From Plasmopara viticola (lineage: Eukaryota; Oomycota; Peronosporomycetes; Peronosporales; Peronosporaceae), in contig MBPM02000037.1 in the NCBI GenBank assembly GCA_001695595.3, forward strand, positions 372,001 to 436,000: a DNA stretch of 64,000 nucleotides, read 5' to 3'. Position 1 is the stretch's first letter; each line of letters opens with the position of its first letter. This document shows, one piece after another, positions 29,965 to 42,040 of this stretch. The translations under genes were made by a program, and so were the position numbers. The notes under the pieces were generated by a model, which was given only the letters and a program-made list of their open reading frames with translations, was not told the DNA's origin and did no database searches.

Positions 29965-32318
29965 TTAACGCCTTGACCTTGATCTTGAGCTCGATCTTGA
30001 GCGTGATCTCGATCTTGAGCGTGATCTTGAGCGTGACAAACGTCGGCGTCTCTGTTCATCTCTTCGTCGTGAACGTGGACTGTCACGATCACGTGAATCG
30101 CGGCGATAATCGTGACGACTTCGACGTTGGGACGTGGCAACGCTACGGCTTGGAGATTGTTGCGGGCTTTTGAGTTGTACCGTGCTTGGCATTGCAGTAC
30201 GAATTGCTTGCATCTGGGTTACGTTTGGCGTTACTTGGTGAAGTAACGGAGCCTTTGAAGTTGCCATTGGGACGGGAGCTAAAGTTGCTGGAAGAGGTGC
30301 ATCGACTTGCAACGTTGACTTGACAAACCCCGAGCGAAATGCACTTGCCAACGCAGGGGTTGCCACGCGTTGCATACGAGCTTTCTTGGCAACAGTGGCA
30401 AACCCCAATCCTTTTCGTTCATGTTTCTTTTTCCTGTCATGAAACCGTTGCAACTCGACGACATCTTCCGCATCCAATAGACGAGTTTCTTCGTTTTCAT
30501 GTGGTATCGCCTCTTGTTGCCACTTTTTTGCCTTGTGTCGACGAAATTGCGCGTCTCGTTTGGCAACTGCAACAAGTTCTGGTGGCACCTGTTGCCCAGA
30601 CACGTCCATATTGTACACTAATTGAGCCGTAAATTGGGACTCGTTGCGTGTCACGAGCGTATAGGCTGTGCCAGGCTCGACGCCATCGTGGCCCATGCGT
30701 CCCGTCCGTCCAATACGATGCACATGAGTGTCAATGTTTTTTGCCACATCAAAATTCACGACATTTTTCACATTTTTCACATCCAAACCACGAGCCGCCA
30801 CATCTGTGGCCACTAAAACGAGACACTTGCCTTGTTTAAATTGACGCAACGCTTCTGTCCGTTCGTGTTGCATCTTGTCACCATGCAAACACGCAACAAG
30901 AGTGGCAGGAAACGCTGTTGCCAAATTCTTGGCTAATTCATCACAGCCACTTTTACTATTGGCAAAAATAAGCAACCGACCTTCATTCACTAGCGACTGA
31001 AACTTTGCCATCAGCCATGGCCACTTGTTGCCATGCGTCGGCAACACGACTGCAAGTTGCCGAATCACTTCATTTGCTTGCCCCATGTGGCCAATTGTCA
31101 ATTTGACAGGTTGCGTGAGTACATCGAGTGCAAGTGATTGGATTCGTCGACGAAAAGTTGCCGAAAACATGAGTGTTTGTCGATCGGGACGAATTTGACC
31201 CATAATGGACCGAAGTTGGGCCTCAAACCCCATTTCAAACATCCGATCGGCTTCGTCCAGCACGACAAATGTCACGCGCTTCATTGACACGACCTTCTTG
31301 CGAATCATTTCAATAAAGCGTCCAGGTGTGGCCACAACCACCTCCACTCCTTTCTTCAACGCTTGGACTTGTTCCCATTTCCCAGCGCCCCCGTAAATCG
31401 CAGCACACGACGCGTGGTAGATACTCAAACACTTTTTCACGAGAATGTACGTTTGGTGTGCCAATTCTCGTGTCGGGGCGAGAATGAGTGCGATCGGGCC
31501 TTCCCCTCGTTGCAACTCTCTTTGATCCATGACATGGCGAACAAGTGGCAACGTAAACGCCAAGGTTTTGCCAGACCCGGTTTTGGCAATGCCAAGTAAA
31601 TCTCGCCCTGAAAGAGCAATTGGCAACGCTTGGGCTTGGATTGCCGTGGGCGTTTCAAGGCCGAGGTGCGAAAGCAACTGCAATAATTTGCGATCAAAGT
31701 TGCATTGGTTAAACGATTGCACAGGAGTTGCCGCTTGCGTGTCATCGACGGAAATATTTAACTTCGATCGTAAAGTTGCTACTTGGTCGTCTGTTAAAGT
31801 GCAAATGTCACGATGAGGCGTGTAAAAGTGTTTACGAAAGGGTTCATAGTCAATCGTAGCATGATCAAGAGGAGCTAAGACTTCCATCTCTTTTTGTTTC
31901 GTGTCATCGAAAGCATCAGTGTCGAGTTGCTTCGCCACTGCATATACTTCCTCGTCTGAATCATGAAAATTCACATTAGTTTGACTTTGTGCAACTACCT
32001 CGGGATAATTGCCTATATTGTCAGCAAGGTTTAAGACTTGTGGCTTATATCACAATGACACAAGTTAATGCACAAATTTGGCAAATCGTACTTTCAACAA
32101 AAAAAACTCACCTTGTCAGCCACTCGTGGAGGAGCTTTGCGCTGTTGCTCCACTTGCGCGTCAATGTCTTGCATAAACGCGTCTAATGGATCCACGTCGT
32201 CAGTGTCGGCAGTAAGAGTCGTCTCTTGCTCATCGGCACTGTCATCGATGTCAAAGTAATCGGTGGCGTGGTTCTTACGCCGCGCACCACTAAGATATTC
32301 GCGTTGCAACTGCTCCAT
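29965..32318 (-). CDS. DDX42: DEAD-box RNA helicase, DDX42-like, with RS tail
   Basis: Two exons, 32318-32112 and 32043-29965, 761 residues; the intron of 68 bp is GTGAGT...AAG. I start at the ATG encoding MEQLQREYLSG; the open frame reaches further only to a TTG after a stop. Features in order: acidic DYFDIDDSADE and DPLDAFMQDID (residues ~20-60), typical of DDX42; YEPFRKHFY; Q motif; motif I AKTGSGKT (222-229); PTRELA; DEAD (332-335); SATF; the motif VI region HRIGRTGRMG; a basic region; and a C-terminal arginine-serine dipeptide tail. DDX42 proteins are ATP-dependent helicases tied to the SF3b/U2 snRNP step of splicing (known). The RS tail is coded by short tandem repeats. The gene is divergent from LSM6 and convergent with the SAPS gene. 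Confidence 0.94.
29981..30032 (-). repeat. Tandem repeats coding the RS tail
   Basis: The 10-mer GATCTTGAGC (plus strand) occurs four times, at 29981, 29993, 30011 and 30023, in a 12-bp (18-bp once) periodicity. On the coding strand it gives alternating Arg and Ser codons, so copy changes lengthen or shorten the tail without a frameshift. Confidence 0.8.
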
Positions 32319-32406
32319 TGGTACTATTCCGTTATAAGCAAACCTTTTGCCGTTTTCTTGCAATTAGAAACGCACTTTTACTTCTTTTTTTTAAAAAAAA
32401 ATCAAA
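32319..32406. promoter_or_regulatory. 88-bp bidirectional promoter region (DDX42 / LSM6)
   Basis: Only 88 bases separate the two divergent start codons. The LSM6 side ends in T8 followed by A9 (32385-32401), five bases before the ATG. Such poly(dA:dT) tracts disfavour nucleosomes in other eukaryotes. No TATA box is obvious. Both products act in pre-mRNA splicing, so a shared control region is plausible. Confidence 0.6.
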
Positions 32407-32724
32407 ATGACGGAACAGGAACAGCAGATTCTTAACACGAAGAAGACGCCGTCGGACTTTTTAAAGGGCGTACTGGGTCGTCCCGTGGACGTCAAGCTTA
32501 ATAATGGCGTCGAGTACAAGGGCGTGCTCGCGTGTTTAGATGGATTCATGAACATTGCGATGGAGCAGACGCAAGAGTATCAGAATGGACAGCTAAAAGC
32601 TCAATATGGTGACTGCTTTATCCGTGGCAACAACGGTACGCAAACTTTGACATTTTGCGTGCATGCTGTAAACTAACGCTGAATTCCTTGTGTGATAGTG
32701 CTGTATATTTCAGCGTCAAAATAA
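32407..32724 (+). CDS. LSM6: U6 snRNA-associated Sm-like protein LSm6
   Basis: Two exons, 32407-32635 and 32699-32724, 84 residues against 80 in human. The 63-bp intron (GTACGC...TAG, with ACTAAC as a likely branch point near 32671) must be removed: reading through loses the last Sm strand, whereas splicing gives GNNVLYISASK at the end, as expected of LSm6. The Sm1 and Sm2 motifs are clear: TPSDFLKGVLGRPVDVKL, GVLACLDGFMNIAMEQTQEY and YGDCFIRGNN. LSm6 is part of the LSm1-7 (mRNA decay) and LSm2-8 (U6 snRNP) rings. It is convergent with the DNase II gene, 60 bases between stops. Confidence 0.95.
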
Positions 32725-32744
32725 TATGCGAATGGAAAAAGCTG

Positions 32745-32750
32745 AATAAA
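32745..32750 (+). promoter_or_regulatory. AATAAA, possible polyadenylation signal of LSM6
   Basis: AATAAA 21 bases after the LSM6 stop, followed by a T-rich stretch. Oomycete polyadenylation signals are loose, so this is only suggestive. Confidence 0.3.
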
Positions 32751-32784
32751 ATCTACTTTTTTTTCTTCATTTCGAGCTCGTATT

Positions 32785-34579
32785 TTATTTTGGCCAGAAC
32801 GATGACGCATTCCTGTTTAAGATTGGCAACTGTGCTGGTGCTAAGCGCTCGTTGATTTTTTTAATACATCCGTGATGACACATCCGTAGCTGCTCAAAAG
32901 TAGGTAGTCGAGGATCATCGAGCGCCACGGTCTGGACTCGAGCCGAAGTACATCGACACGCCGTGGAGATGACAGACTCGATCAAGCTTTTACGCAGCTG
33001 TGGTTGCATTAACGAGAAAAAGGTGCCACCACGACCTGCTTGCGAGCCGTTGCATTGCTTAGAGCACGGAAACCCCTCCATGTTCAGATCGCCAAAGATT
33101 ACGTAGGCATTAGTTGCGTTTTGAGATGGGTAGCGTGGTGTAGTCAAGCCCCACTTTGCTGGAAATTCAACTTTTGCATTAATACTGGTAATTTATGTTG
33201 GAATCGTGAAACTTACCGTGGTTGCCATCTGCAACTCGCCCTCCAATCAGTTGCCACGTTAAGTTCGTGCTACCATCACTCATGTGCCACCTATTTGCAA
33301 CAAGTATAAATAACATCTAAAGGTGATACAATACCAATATTTCACTGCTCACGTACGTGGCTTGCATGAGGTTCTCAATATTGTACGGAGCAGACCCATC
33401 CGCGTTTAATCGGACGCCAGTAAAGGAAGTATTCAAGCAAAACTCATGAGGCGAGTGCGTGTACACGTCACCAGCACAAATCGTGGGAATGCCATAACTT
33501 CCGTCCCACCACGAAGCCACACTAATGTCGGAATCAAGCATCGCTGCCACTAACGCCCACGGTGGCACAGCAGCTCGTGGACTTTTCACAAGCACGCGCA
33601 CCTCTTGCTCATGGTGCAAGGCATCCAATGTCTCGAGCTTTCCATCCTTCGCAAGTGGCACGAACACGCGAGACTTGATCCGTTGAGTCTGATCCAAGAG
33701 CTTTAGTCGAAAGTCGGCTTTCATGGGATCTCGAGGCTGTTGCATTGGTAACTTCGGGTCCAAGAGCGCATGGTAAAAGGCTGACGCACTCGTATTGTCG
33801 TCTTTCCTTCCATCCTTCTCCAATTGATCACTTCGAAGCAATGGACGAATGTGTTCATTTGTAAAATAATTGCTCGAACACAATCTTGCAAGTTGCAGGT
33901 TTGTACCCAATTTTTTCAACTCTGTATCGTCCAATGACATGGCTACGACATGTTGCGCAAATTGAACATTATTGTCAACTTGACAACCCAATGGCACGAA
34001 CGAATCGTTGCGGGTTGGATCCGGGTAGTTGGGCGTCGACGTCTGTAGAAAAAACCCACCACTGTGATCACTCTGAAACGCCACGGCTCCTTTGGCATGT
34101 GCACTGAACAAATCGCCACCTTCGCATATGTTTTGCGTTGCTTGAAACTGGGTCTTATTTTGCAAAGTTGCCGCAATGCCGTTGAATTGGTCGTTGAATA
34201 AAGCCCAATATGCACTTTTTTCCTTTTGCTTTAGTGTGTGACTCAGTGGATCATTTCCACCTTGGCCTAAACACTCGTAGCCAATGTCTCGAAAGTGACG
34301 AAACTCGGGAGTTGTCGAGTCTGCGTACAAGTAGCAGAGTCCCGTGGCCCGAGACTTCAGGGCTTTCGACCCCGACGTGGGTACATTGCGACAATCGGGC
34401 ACGGGACAGTCGCACGGCGTTGGAAGGACGAGCCCAGTTGGCGAGTGCACGTGGGACGGCAGCTTGAGCACCGCCCACCATGCCACGGCAGTTCCAACGC
34501 CATCCAAGGCTCGAATGGTCGAGCCTTGCGCTGCATTACTGACGGCTAGGGACAATCCCACTGCGGTTTGAAGCAGCAT
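32785..34579 (-). CDS. Secreted deoxyribonuclease II-like nuclease
   Basis: Three exons, 34579-33357, 33290-33217 and 33158-32785; 556 residues. Introns are 66 bp (GTACGT...TAG) and 58 bp (GTAAGT...CAG); joining keeps frame and restores the family C-terminus. The first ~19 residues (MLLQTAVGLSLAVSNAAQG) are a likely signal peptide. DNase II hallmarks: AWWAVLKLP near the start, first HxK motif HAKG at 161-163, followed by GGFFLQTSTPNYP; second HxK, HAKW at 432-434, assembled across intron 2; then FGDLNMEG and GSQAGRGGTFF, matching the GDINR/SQxxRGGG block. DNase II cuts DNA at acidic pH without metal (known); both catalytic histidines are present, so activity is likely. At 556 residues it is much longer than animal forms (~360), mostly from insertions between the two motifs. 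Many cysteines suggest disulphides. Confidence 0.9.
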
Positions 34580-35566
34580 GGGTATCTTGGTCAAGGGACG
34601 TTCGATCTAGGATCTACACCATATGACATCACTGATGTAAAAGAGTATCAAGACGCAAGGCAATTTTGGTGTAAGTCACTTAATCGACTGTGTTTTAGTG
34701 CAGATATTTGTTTATTTCTGTTCGTAAAGATAACCAACATTTACAAATACTGCTTCGACATTCATTACGTAGACTCTGTCTCTCTTTGAACTGATACTGA
34801 CATAATGTGTGGAGGTATGTGGCCGAGGGTCTGGATTGATCATAGAATCGGGCTAGGAGGAAGCTGTCTCTAGTGCGAGATGCGAGTAGCTATCCGACTC
34901 ATTTCTGGGGCTGACTTCTGTGCCTCATTACATGTAATCATTGTTGGCTAGTGGACCATTCACACACCTAATTTAGGTACAGTTGGCAGGACAGGCACTC
35001 TTTTTTGGGAGAGTTTGCTCGTCTACTTTGTTGACCCACCTTTGGCTGCCTTACTTCTAATCCAATCGTAATAAAACCAGGTACTTCCCAGTCCTAATCG
35101 AACGACTGACCCCGCAAGCCACAGCGTCGGTCTTAGTTTGATCTTGAAAAAAACAGATTCCATTTCGCTCTTATCCAGCAAATTGCCTATCTATCGCCGT
35201 TTATTGTTATACTTTTTCGCATAAACATCCACGCCATAATACTTAAGCTGAGCAGTAACCTGAAGTTTAAGTGTTCGAATGCAGACGAACGAAGTTTGAA
35301 TTCGCTCGGTTGCAAGCTACTTTAATCAATAGCAGCCTAGGATAATTGGTTTCGTTGAGTGATGTTGTACTATGATTTGTTTGATAAAAAGCTTGCAGAA
35401 CGAAGTTCGTATGATCCGCTGGAAAAAAGTCCAATATAATCTATCAAATTAGCAGGTGGCGGCGCTGAAGTTCAAAATTATAGTCTTTGTAAAAGAAGAT
35501 GTGAAGAAGTGGATTTTCACAACCGCTTTGATCTGTGCTAGAACTTCAATCGGATTGGCTGAGAGC
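34580..35566. other. Intergenic AT-rich spacer
   Basis: Presumed promoter side of the DNase II gene followed by sequence with stops in every frame. Nothing recognised. Confidence 0.5.
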
Positions 35567-36054
35567 TCACGAAAGTGAACGTCTTTTCAGATTTATACGT
35601 AAACAGCGACGGACCACAATACGTTTAATGTGAAGAGTCGAAATAGACGGTAGGGGTATTAAGTTTTGCCTCGAGAAGTGAGCGATACAATGAATCAATT
35701 TATTAATCCCCATTCGGTTTTGGATGGGAAGGAATCCCGAAAGGCAGCGAGTGAGTCTTTTCATGCAATAACAAAGCTCACAGTACAAAAAGAAATGCAA
35801 TTTCGTCTCAAGTACACTGCAGCCATAATGGCACAAATTTGAAGGTGATAAAGGCAACAGCCGGATAATAATGCGTTGTGCTGAAGACCATAGCGCAAGC
35901 CGGAGAAAATCGGCAGCGATTTTGATGTCCCGACTCCACAATGATTAAGATTGGGAGCCGAGGCGGGACAGTGGAACGTCTGGAGCTTCATATTGGCATA
36001 GGGTATAGCCAGTATGAGCCGCACTGAGCGTGGAGATATCATAGGTACCAACAC
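35567..36054 (-). mobile_element. Non-LTR (LINE) retrotransposon remnant, zf-RVT-like end
   Basis: On the minus strand two overlapping frames share a segment like the zinc-binding domain behind LINE reverse transcriptases: LCHYGCSVLETKLHFFLYC, i.e. C-x-x-x-C, then an E-T-x-x-H-F-F-x-x-C pattern, preceded by LALWSSAQR. Such a motif normally sits at the C-terminus of ORF2. The reverse transcriptase itself is not recognisable upstream, and frames break, so this is a fossil fragment. Confidence 0.45.
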
Positions 36055-39000
36055 CCGAGCGTATAAAGCTGTGTGGTACCCAACAGCTTAGCTTGGCTAA
36101 ACCAGTCTCCAGCAAGAGCATAAAAGCAGACCAATGTTGGCTAGAAAGCTGAATTAAAAGCGAACGCTAGAGCTTTTTACCCAGAGCAAGTGGACCGAGA
36201 ACAAATTGGAGACAGACCGACGAGGCGGAGAATACCCTTGTTGGACATATATTAGCGTTTGCGGGGTCTTAACCAGCGTATCTGTAAGGATCAGATTCAT
36301 TGTTCAGTATCGACTATAAATGCTCATCAAATTTGGCTCGATGATGGGCGGTTGTTGGTCAGAAGCGGGTATGCAAAGTGAAGAACATAAAGCGCCAGTA
36401 AATACCACGGGCTCCCAATGAGAAGCCCGATGGGAGAGGCGCGTATTCTAGCCTGGTTGCTATTGACGCATAAAGTACATCATAGGCTTTGTCCCAAGAA
36501 ACTACTGTTTGATCAAAGTGGCGTAAGAGAGGCCGCACCAGACAATTTTTAAGGGAAAGTTCTTTCAGCCAAGATCATTTTAGACAGTGTGTACAGCTGT
36601 GGCTGTTAATCATATCGGACATGATAGTAAACTCAAGTTGCCTTCGTGAAGAGGAAGGAATGTTTATGCCTTCGGCTAAGCGCTGAAAGATATGAACGCA
36701 CAGGGAAGCGTGAAATGAACTTTGGAGGCTAATTTTCAGATTGGTCTGAGGGATATAATACCGCAGTACTGGCAAGATGATTTATTGCAGTGTCAACAAC
36801 TCTTTTTTTAGTGTACGCGCTCGGTATAGAGATAAAATATGATTTCCAATTCTGTATGCGAGTGTTAGTATTTTTCAGCATCGCTAAAGTTTGAACCGCA
36901 TTGGCTTTTTATGGGTGAAGAAAAGTATAACAATTGAGATTCATATCCGAAGCCACATTAAAGACGAAAATCTTAATTGAAAAAGTGTCTTGGTGTACTA
37001 TAGATCGTCTAGAAGTCCAGAGCAGTATCTAGCAAAACTAATCTTCAAACGTGCTGTAGACCACTATGCAAGCCATAGTCTTCAAGTAGTCATCGCAAAA
37101 CATAAACAGATAAAAAAAGAGCCCAAATGGTAGTGGCGAGAAAAGAGCATTTTTTCGAGCTCCAGCTCTTACTCTAAATATGCTCAACTGATAAATTTTG
37201 AACATAAGAGACACCCGGGTACCGAAATATAGGACTTGAATCAATTGTACAAACGTGTCGCAAGAAATCAAAGCGCGTTAGGGGCCTCTCACACGACACT
37301 ATCAAAAACCTTGTCAAAGCTGAGTAAAACTGTGCCAGCGGGCTAGTAATCGCTACCAAACAAATAAGATAAGGCTTGAAGTCTCGAGTGCGCGTGACAA
37401 ATATTTTTCACTGAAAAAAACAAGTGATCAGAATAAGCAAGGCTATTCAGTCATTAATTGAATCTTCACGCCAGGTTTTTAGGCATCCAATCTGGAATCG
37501 TGATAAATCGGCATTAAATAAAAAGCTTGTATACTTTCTTCTGATATAGCTGCGAAGCTTTAATACGCCATCAAAGTGAAGCAATTACTTCAAGTTAAGC
37601 TGAGCCAAGTAGACCACTTCCAGTGCGCAATTTCTTAAAGAAAATCAATCTTTTTGTATTCTATTGGTAAGCGGTCAGGTCCCGGCGTCTTTCTAGTCGC
37701 AAAGGACGTTAATGTCCAGTAAAATTGATTCGCCGCAAAGAGTCTATCCCTGTATACCTAATCCATTGAGCGTGGCATGCATGAAAGTCCGAGCGGATTT
37801 CAAGTGGTTCCATTTCGGCTCAACATGACCTAAATTCTCTTGGCGGTTAGTAGTCAAAAACGGACCAGTATGAGAAGAAGGCTAGGAACTTAGTAAATTG
37901 CCTAAATTTTGTCCTTTGGCTTAGCTGAATCGGAGCGTAGACCACATACATGTAGATCACGACCGAGTCCAGTGTGCTACACACGAGTGAGTACCGAGGC
38001 AACAGTTGCGGGAAGCAGACATACCGGCTTTTGAGGTAAAGGTGTGATTGCAAGCCTCATCATTTTGATTTGTAAAGTTGGTCGAATTATATTGTGACGA
38101 GAAGCTCGATCTTACATGCGAAGCCGTAATCAAGGGATTTTAAGTACTACTGCGCTTTTTATGCTTAAAACGTTGCCTCTCGCGACCCCACGATGTGTAT
38201 GTGTAAAAAAAATTGGGTACGCTGTGTGATGTTGTATGTGCGGATAACGAAATGACCCCTTCACTGATTGAACATACACTTAACAATGCCGGTCGTTCCT
38301 CGACAGGCTATATGTATAAGTTAGCTAGTTCTTGAGCACTCTTTCTGCAGTAGTCACTATGGATCCCGAGATGAGTTCGACTTAAAGATCCGGACTTCCC
38401 AAACAGAAGATAGGAGTCGGCTTAGAGATGGCAGTAACGAACTAGATCTCAATTAATCCACTTTGCAGTTCACCGACTTCGCAACAATTGATAGCACTTG
38501 TTGATCCACGATAAGCTCGTCCTTCGATTTCCGTCTACGCTTCGCCTATTGGGGGATACTACGATAACTACGGCGTTCACTACACTTCAGGAGACCCGCT
38601 TGCAATATCGCATTACAACTACAATAACGGCGCGGATTTTTCGGCTGGTCCCTCGCTCTTACCATCGGTGTTGACGGCGTAAGAGGTCTCGCAGTTGTTC
38701 TGTCTTGCACTTTCCCGTATATGGTCGGCCTGAACACATATAGAGTCACTCTCGTGGGTTGATAGCAAGTAGCGACTGTAGGCTTTTTGACCGACATTAG
38801 CGGCTTGTGCAAAGTCTTGATGCTAAATTTTACCGACACTTATGGCCGTTTAATTATGTCATCAGGGTAGGTACTCCGGAAAACAAAAGGGATTGTATAT
38901 GTCGTTCAGGTGCATAATAAAAAGGAAGAGAGTAAACGAAGAGTTCGACTTTGAAGCCAGTGAGGTGTATGTGAAGCGAGAGCGGAGAAGGCAGCGACGA

Positions 39001-39479
39001 ATCTCGCAAGTGATCTCAAGCTGACTCAACGAAATCATGTGCGAGGAAATATCAATGCAAAAGAAGCTCGCCTCGTAAGCGACAATTAAGCTGGATAGCG
39101 CTCTACACGAAGCCAGAGTTCTTTCACAGGAAGCAAAACGAACTTTTTTCCAAGGTTTTCCCTGATTTGTCAGCGAATTCGATGAAACAACCTCCAATTA
39201 AAAATTCCCCACTTTAGTTTCAAGTCATAGTCCACGATGGAGGCGGCCACGAATAAGCAACTGCTGCAGAAAATGATCGCAATGCTGGCAAAGCAGTAAA
39301 ATATACTCAACAGGGTTCAGCAAAAACATTAAAGGACAAATTCTAAGCTGAATAATTAAATTTGCCAGTCTACAGCAGTCGCATCGAAGAGTCTCCGCAA
39401 TTGCTCTACGAGCCGCTTGACAAAAATATGCAGAATACGCAATTAATATAGGTGCAAGCGGGTTTCACCATCGGAGGAC
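36055..39479. other. Repeat debris, no gene
   Basis: AT-rich, all frames short. Probably old retroelement sequence; no motif I could assign with confidence. Confidence 0.5.
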
Positions 39480-42040
39480 ACGTGTTCGAAAATCGAAAAT
39501 TCACGGAGCGGAACCATTAGAGGGAGAAGCATGACTTTATTCTAGGAAAACCAGGAAACTATGGGTTCTGGCTAAGTATGAAATGGACAACGAACGTCAT
39601 CTCGTTCCCAATTTTGACAGAGGCGCCCGCTGAAAAATGTGATAACAGACGCTTTAGTAAACAAATTGCTCGGTGAACAAGAAAGGGATGCTACGAAGAG
39701 GAATACAAGGTGAAGATATGTGAAGGTAAAGGCGGTGTCGGGTTTTCTAAATTGGTGCTTGCAGGATCTTCGATGTATCTCCATACAAACTTCCGGATAA
39801 ACTATTTTAAGTGCGCTCAGTGATTTTCGAGCTGCAAACCAAGAGGATGCCGCGCCCGAGACCAGAGCAATACATCGCTTGTCGAAGACCGAGAATATTG
39901 CACTGGACGATTTTATTATGGAAAAGAAAAGGATGGATTGAAGTGTCGAAAAAAAATCGTCTTGAGTATCAAGTTTTTGAATAACCAGGAAGGATGTTGC
40001 CATCAACACGATCTCAAATTGCTTGGAATGTCTAAGGTTGAGTAATTACAAGCTTCTATCCACTGCGTAATAGATTTACTGCTACGTGGACAGTCAGACA
40101 AGGGTTCCACACTTTTCGCTCCTGTTTACCGATGAACAGTTTGACAAGATGCAAGGGTGCTCAGTTTTCACTGTCATAGCCTTGACTCAAGTCTGTAAAC
40201 TAATGGTGGATGTGAACGATTTCTATAATATACGGCCTTCCGCTTACATGATGAGACGAAAATCTAGTGTGCGACTTTTTTGGTCAAATCGGAATGCTGA
40301 ACAAGTTCGGCTTTTTCGGCGTATCATCGGATTATATTTGCGCTCTCTTCGAGACACAGACTAATCACATATCAAAAGAATGGCACCACCACAGTCCACA
40401 AAAGAATTACTTAGCTTTATTAGGCTCGCTGGTTACTATCGACATTTATCTGTGCTTTGACTTCTTGTGCTTACCATTAATTAAGTTAACAAAGAAAGAT
40501 CTCGAATGGTGTTGAGGTCCAGATCAGTAAAATGCGTTTTTGAGCTTATATACCACCTAATGATAATACAATAGTGTATGAGTAATACAATAACAGAAGC
40601 AATAACACAATTCACTGGTTCGTTCCTTTAATGATTGGTGCTCCTGATATGGCCTTTCCTCGTATTGGAGATGGCTTTGCAACAAGCTTCGGCTCCGAAG
40701 TCATCTGATTTCTCCAACAGATTTTTCTCCACGAAGGCCTCTGGTTATAGTGTCAATCCAGTGCTATCTCAACAGCTTGGATAAGACGATCTATCGATTG
40801 CATCACACTAAATAAAACTTGGGCAACACAAGATATGCCCACCCCACGAGAAAATTTTTCTAGCCATCGAGTTGGCGCTAGAAAACGGTGAAGCTATCTC
40901 CATGGTCGACCATTTGACGTCTGTACGGACAATTTTGCATGCCAATGGATGTTGCAACTCCCCGAAGTCTCTCCAAAGTTGGACCACTTTGTGACGTTTC
41001 TCTCTCAGTGTAATTCTGTGCTTTATTATGTGAGGGGTTTGCAGAAGGTTGTCGCGTATGCGTTATCCCGATATGCGGATCATGGTGCGGGTGCAAAAAA
41101 ATTGTCGCCATTACGTCATGATTGCAAAAAGGTGTATTTCGACATTGGTTTCGCATCAAGTCATCACTTCCGCATGAAATCACATTGTGTGACTTGCGGC
41201 GATATATGATTATTTTTGATGACGCGGACTTTTGGAGGGAGAGCTATCTTCTCGGGATGCGTCAAATTTACTTAAGTCCATTATAAATCGAGCCATTAGC
41301 GTCGAATATGAACTGGTTACCACGCTTGTGGATACAAAGCCAAAATTAGAGTACCAATGAGGCTACACAATAAATCCAATTTAGGAGACTCTTGGAATGG
41401 CGAAGCATAAAACCTCCAAATTTGTCAAGACGAAAGAGCCGCTTTAATTTTGAGTATGCCGCAACGTCAAGAGGTTGTGTGCACTAAAAGATGACAATTT
41501 GCGCTTGTGTTCTGTCAGTGAGCAATATGATGGGCCAATAACAGCTCATCCTGGGATTTGGCACATACTGTCCGTTTTAAACCATTTCAATTTAAGGAAG
41601 CCACAAGACGAAGCTACTGCAAGAACTCTTACGCCGTCAGCATTAACGGTATGCGTAAGGGACTAGCCTTAAAGCATAAGACGAAAATTGAAGACCGATC
41701 TGATGGTAGACCAACAGATGCTACCGATTGATCTGGAATTAGTATATTGCAAAGTGATTATATTCTGCAGCTATATGCTACCTCTTAGCCGATAGAAATG
41801 ACCTACCATGCGGACGCAATCATCTCATTGTCCGAACGCAATCTTTTGGGGTGCGTCTGTCCATGCGCCTACCCATGACGTCACTGCTGCGAGACATGCC
41901 TTTTGAGAGGTGGACTATGACAGTATCTATAGATTTTTGCCACAATGCTGCTGATTCAAGCCTCACCAAAGCGAATCAGCATGCAGTTGAAAACTTCGTG
42001 GAATGGCGGCTCGCTGAAGCAAATAGCGAAGTGTAAATAT
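39480..42040 (+). mobile_element. Degenerate Ty3/gypsy pol (protease, RT, RNase H, integrase pieces)
   Basis: Plus-strand fragments in the normal pol order, broken by stops and frameshifts. A protease-like HDFILGKP lies near 39530. Reverse-transcriptase start, FDKMQGCSVFTVIALTQ, is near 40138; the end of RT, STKELLSFIRLAGYYRHL, is near 40395-40450, with PLIKLTKKDLEW continuing in another frame at about 40471-40512. RNase H follows: RPFDV and TDN near 40905-40925 and VVAYALSR near 41050-41075. An HPG-containing H2C2-like segment lies near 41540, and integrase-like residues run to 42036. No LTRs were found. The RNase H stretch (40893-40977) is about 85% identical by eye to the reverse complement of 57545-57628, so the two elements belong to one family. 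Confidence 0.75.
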
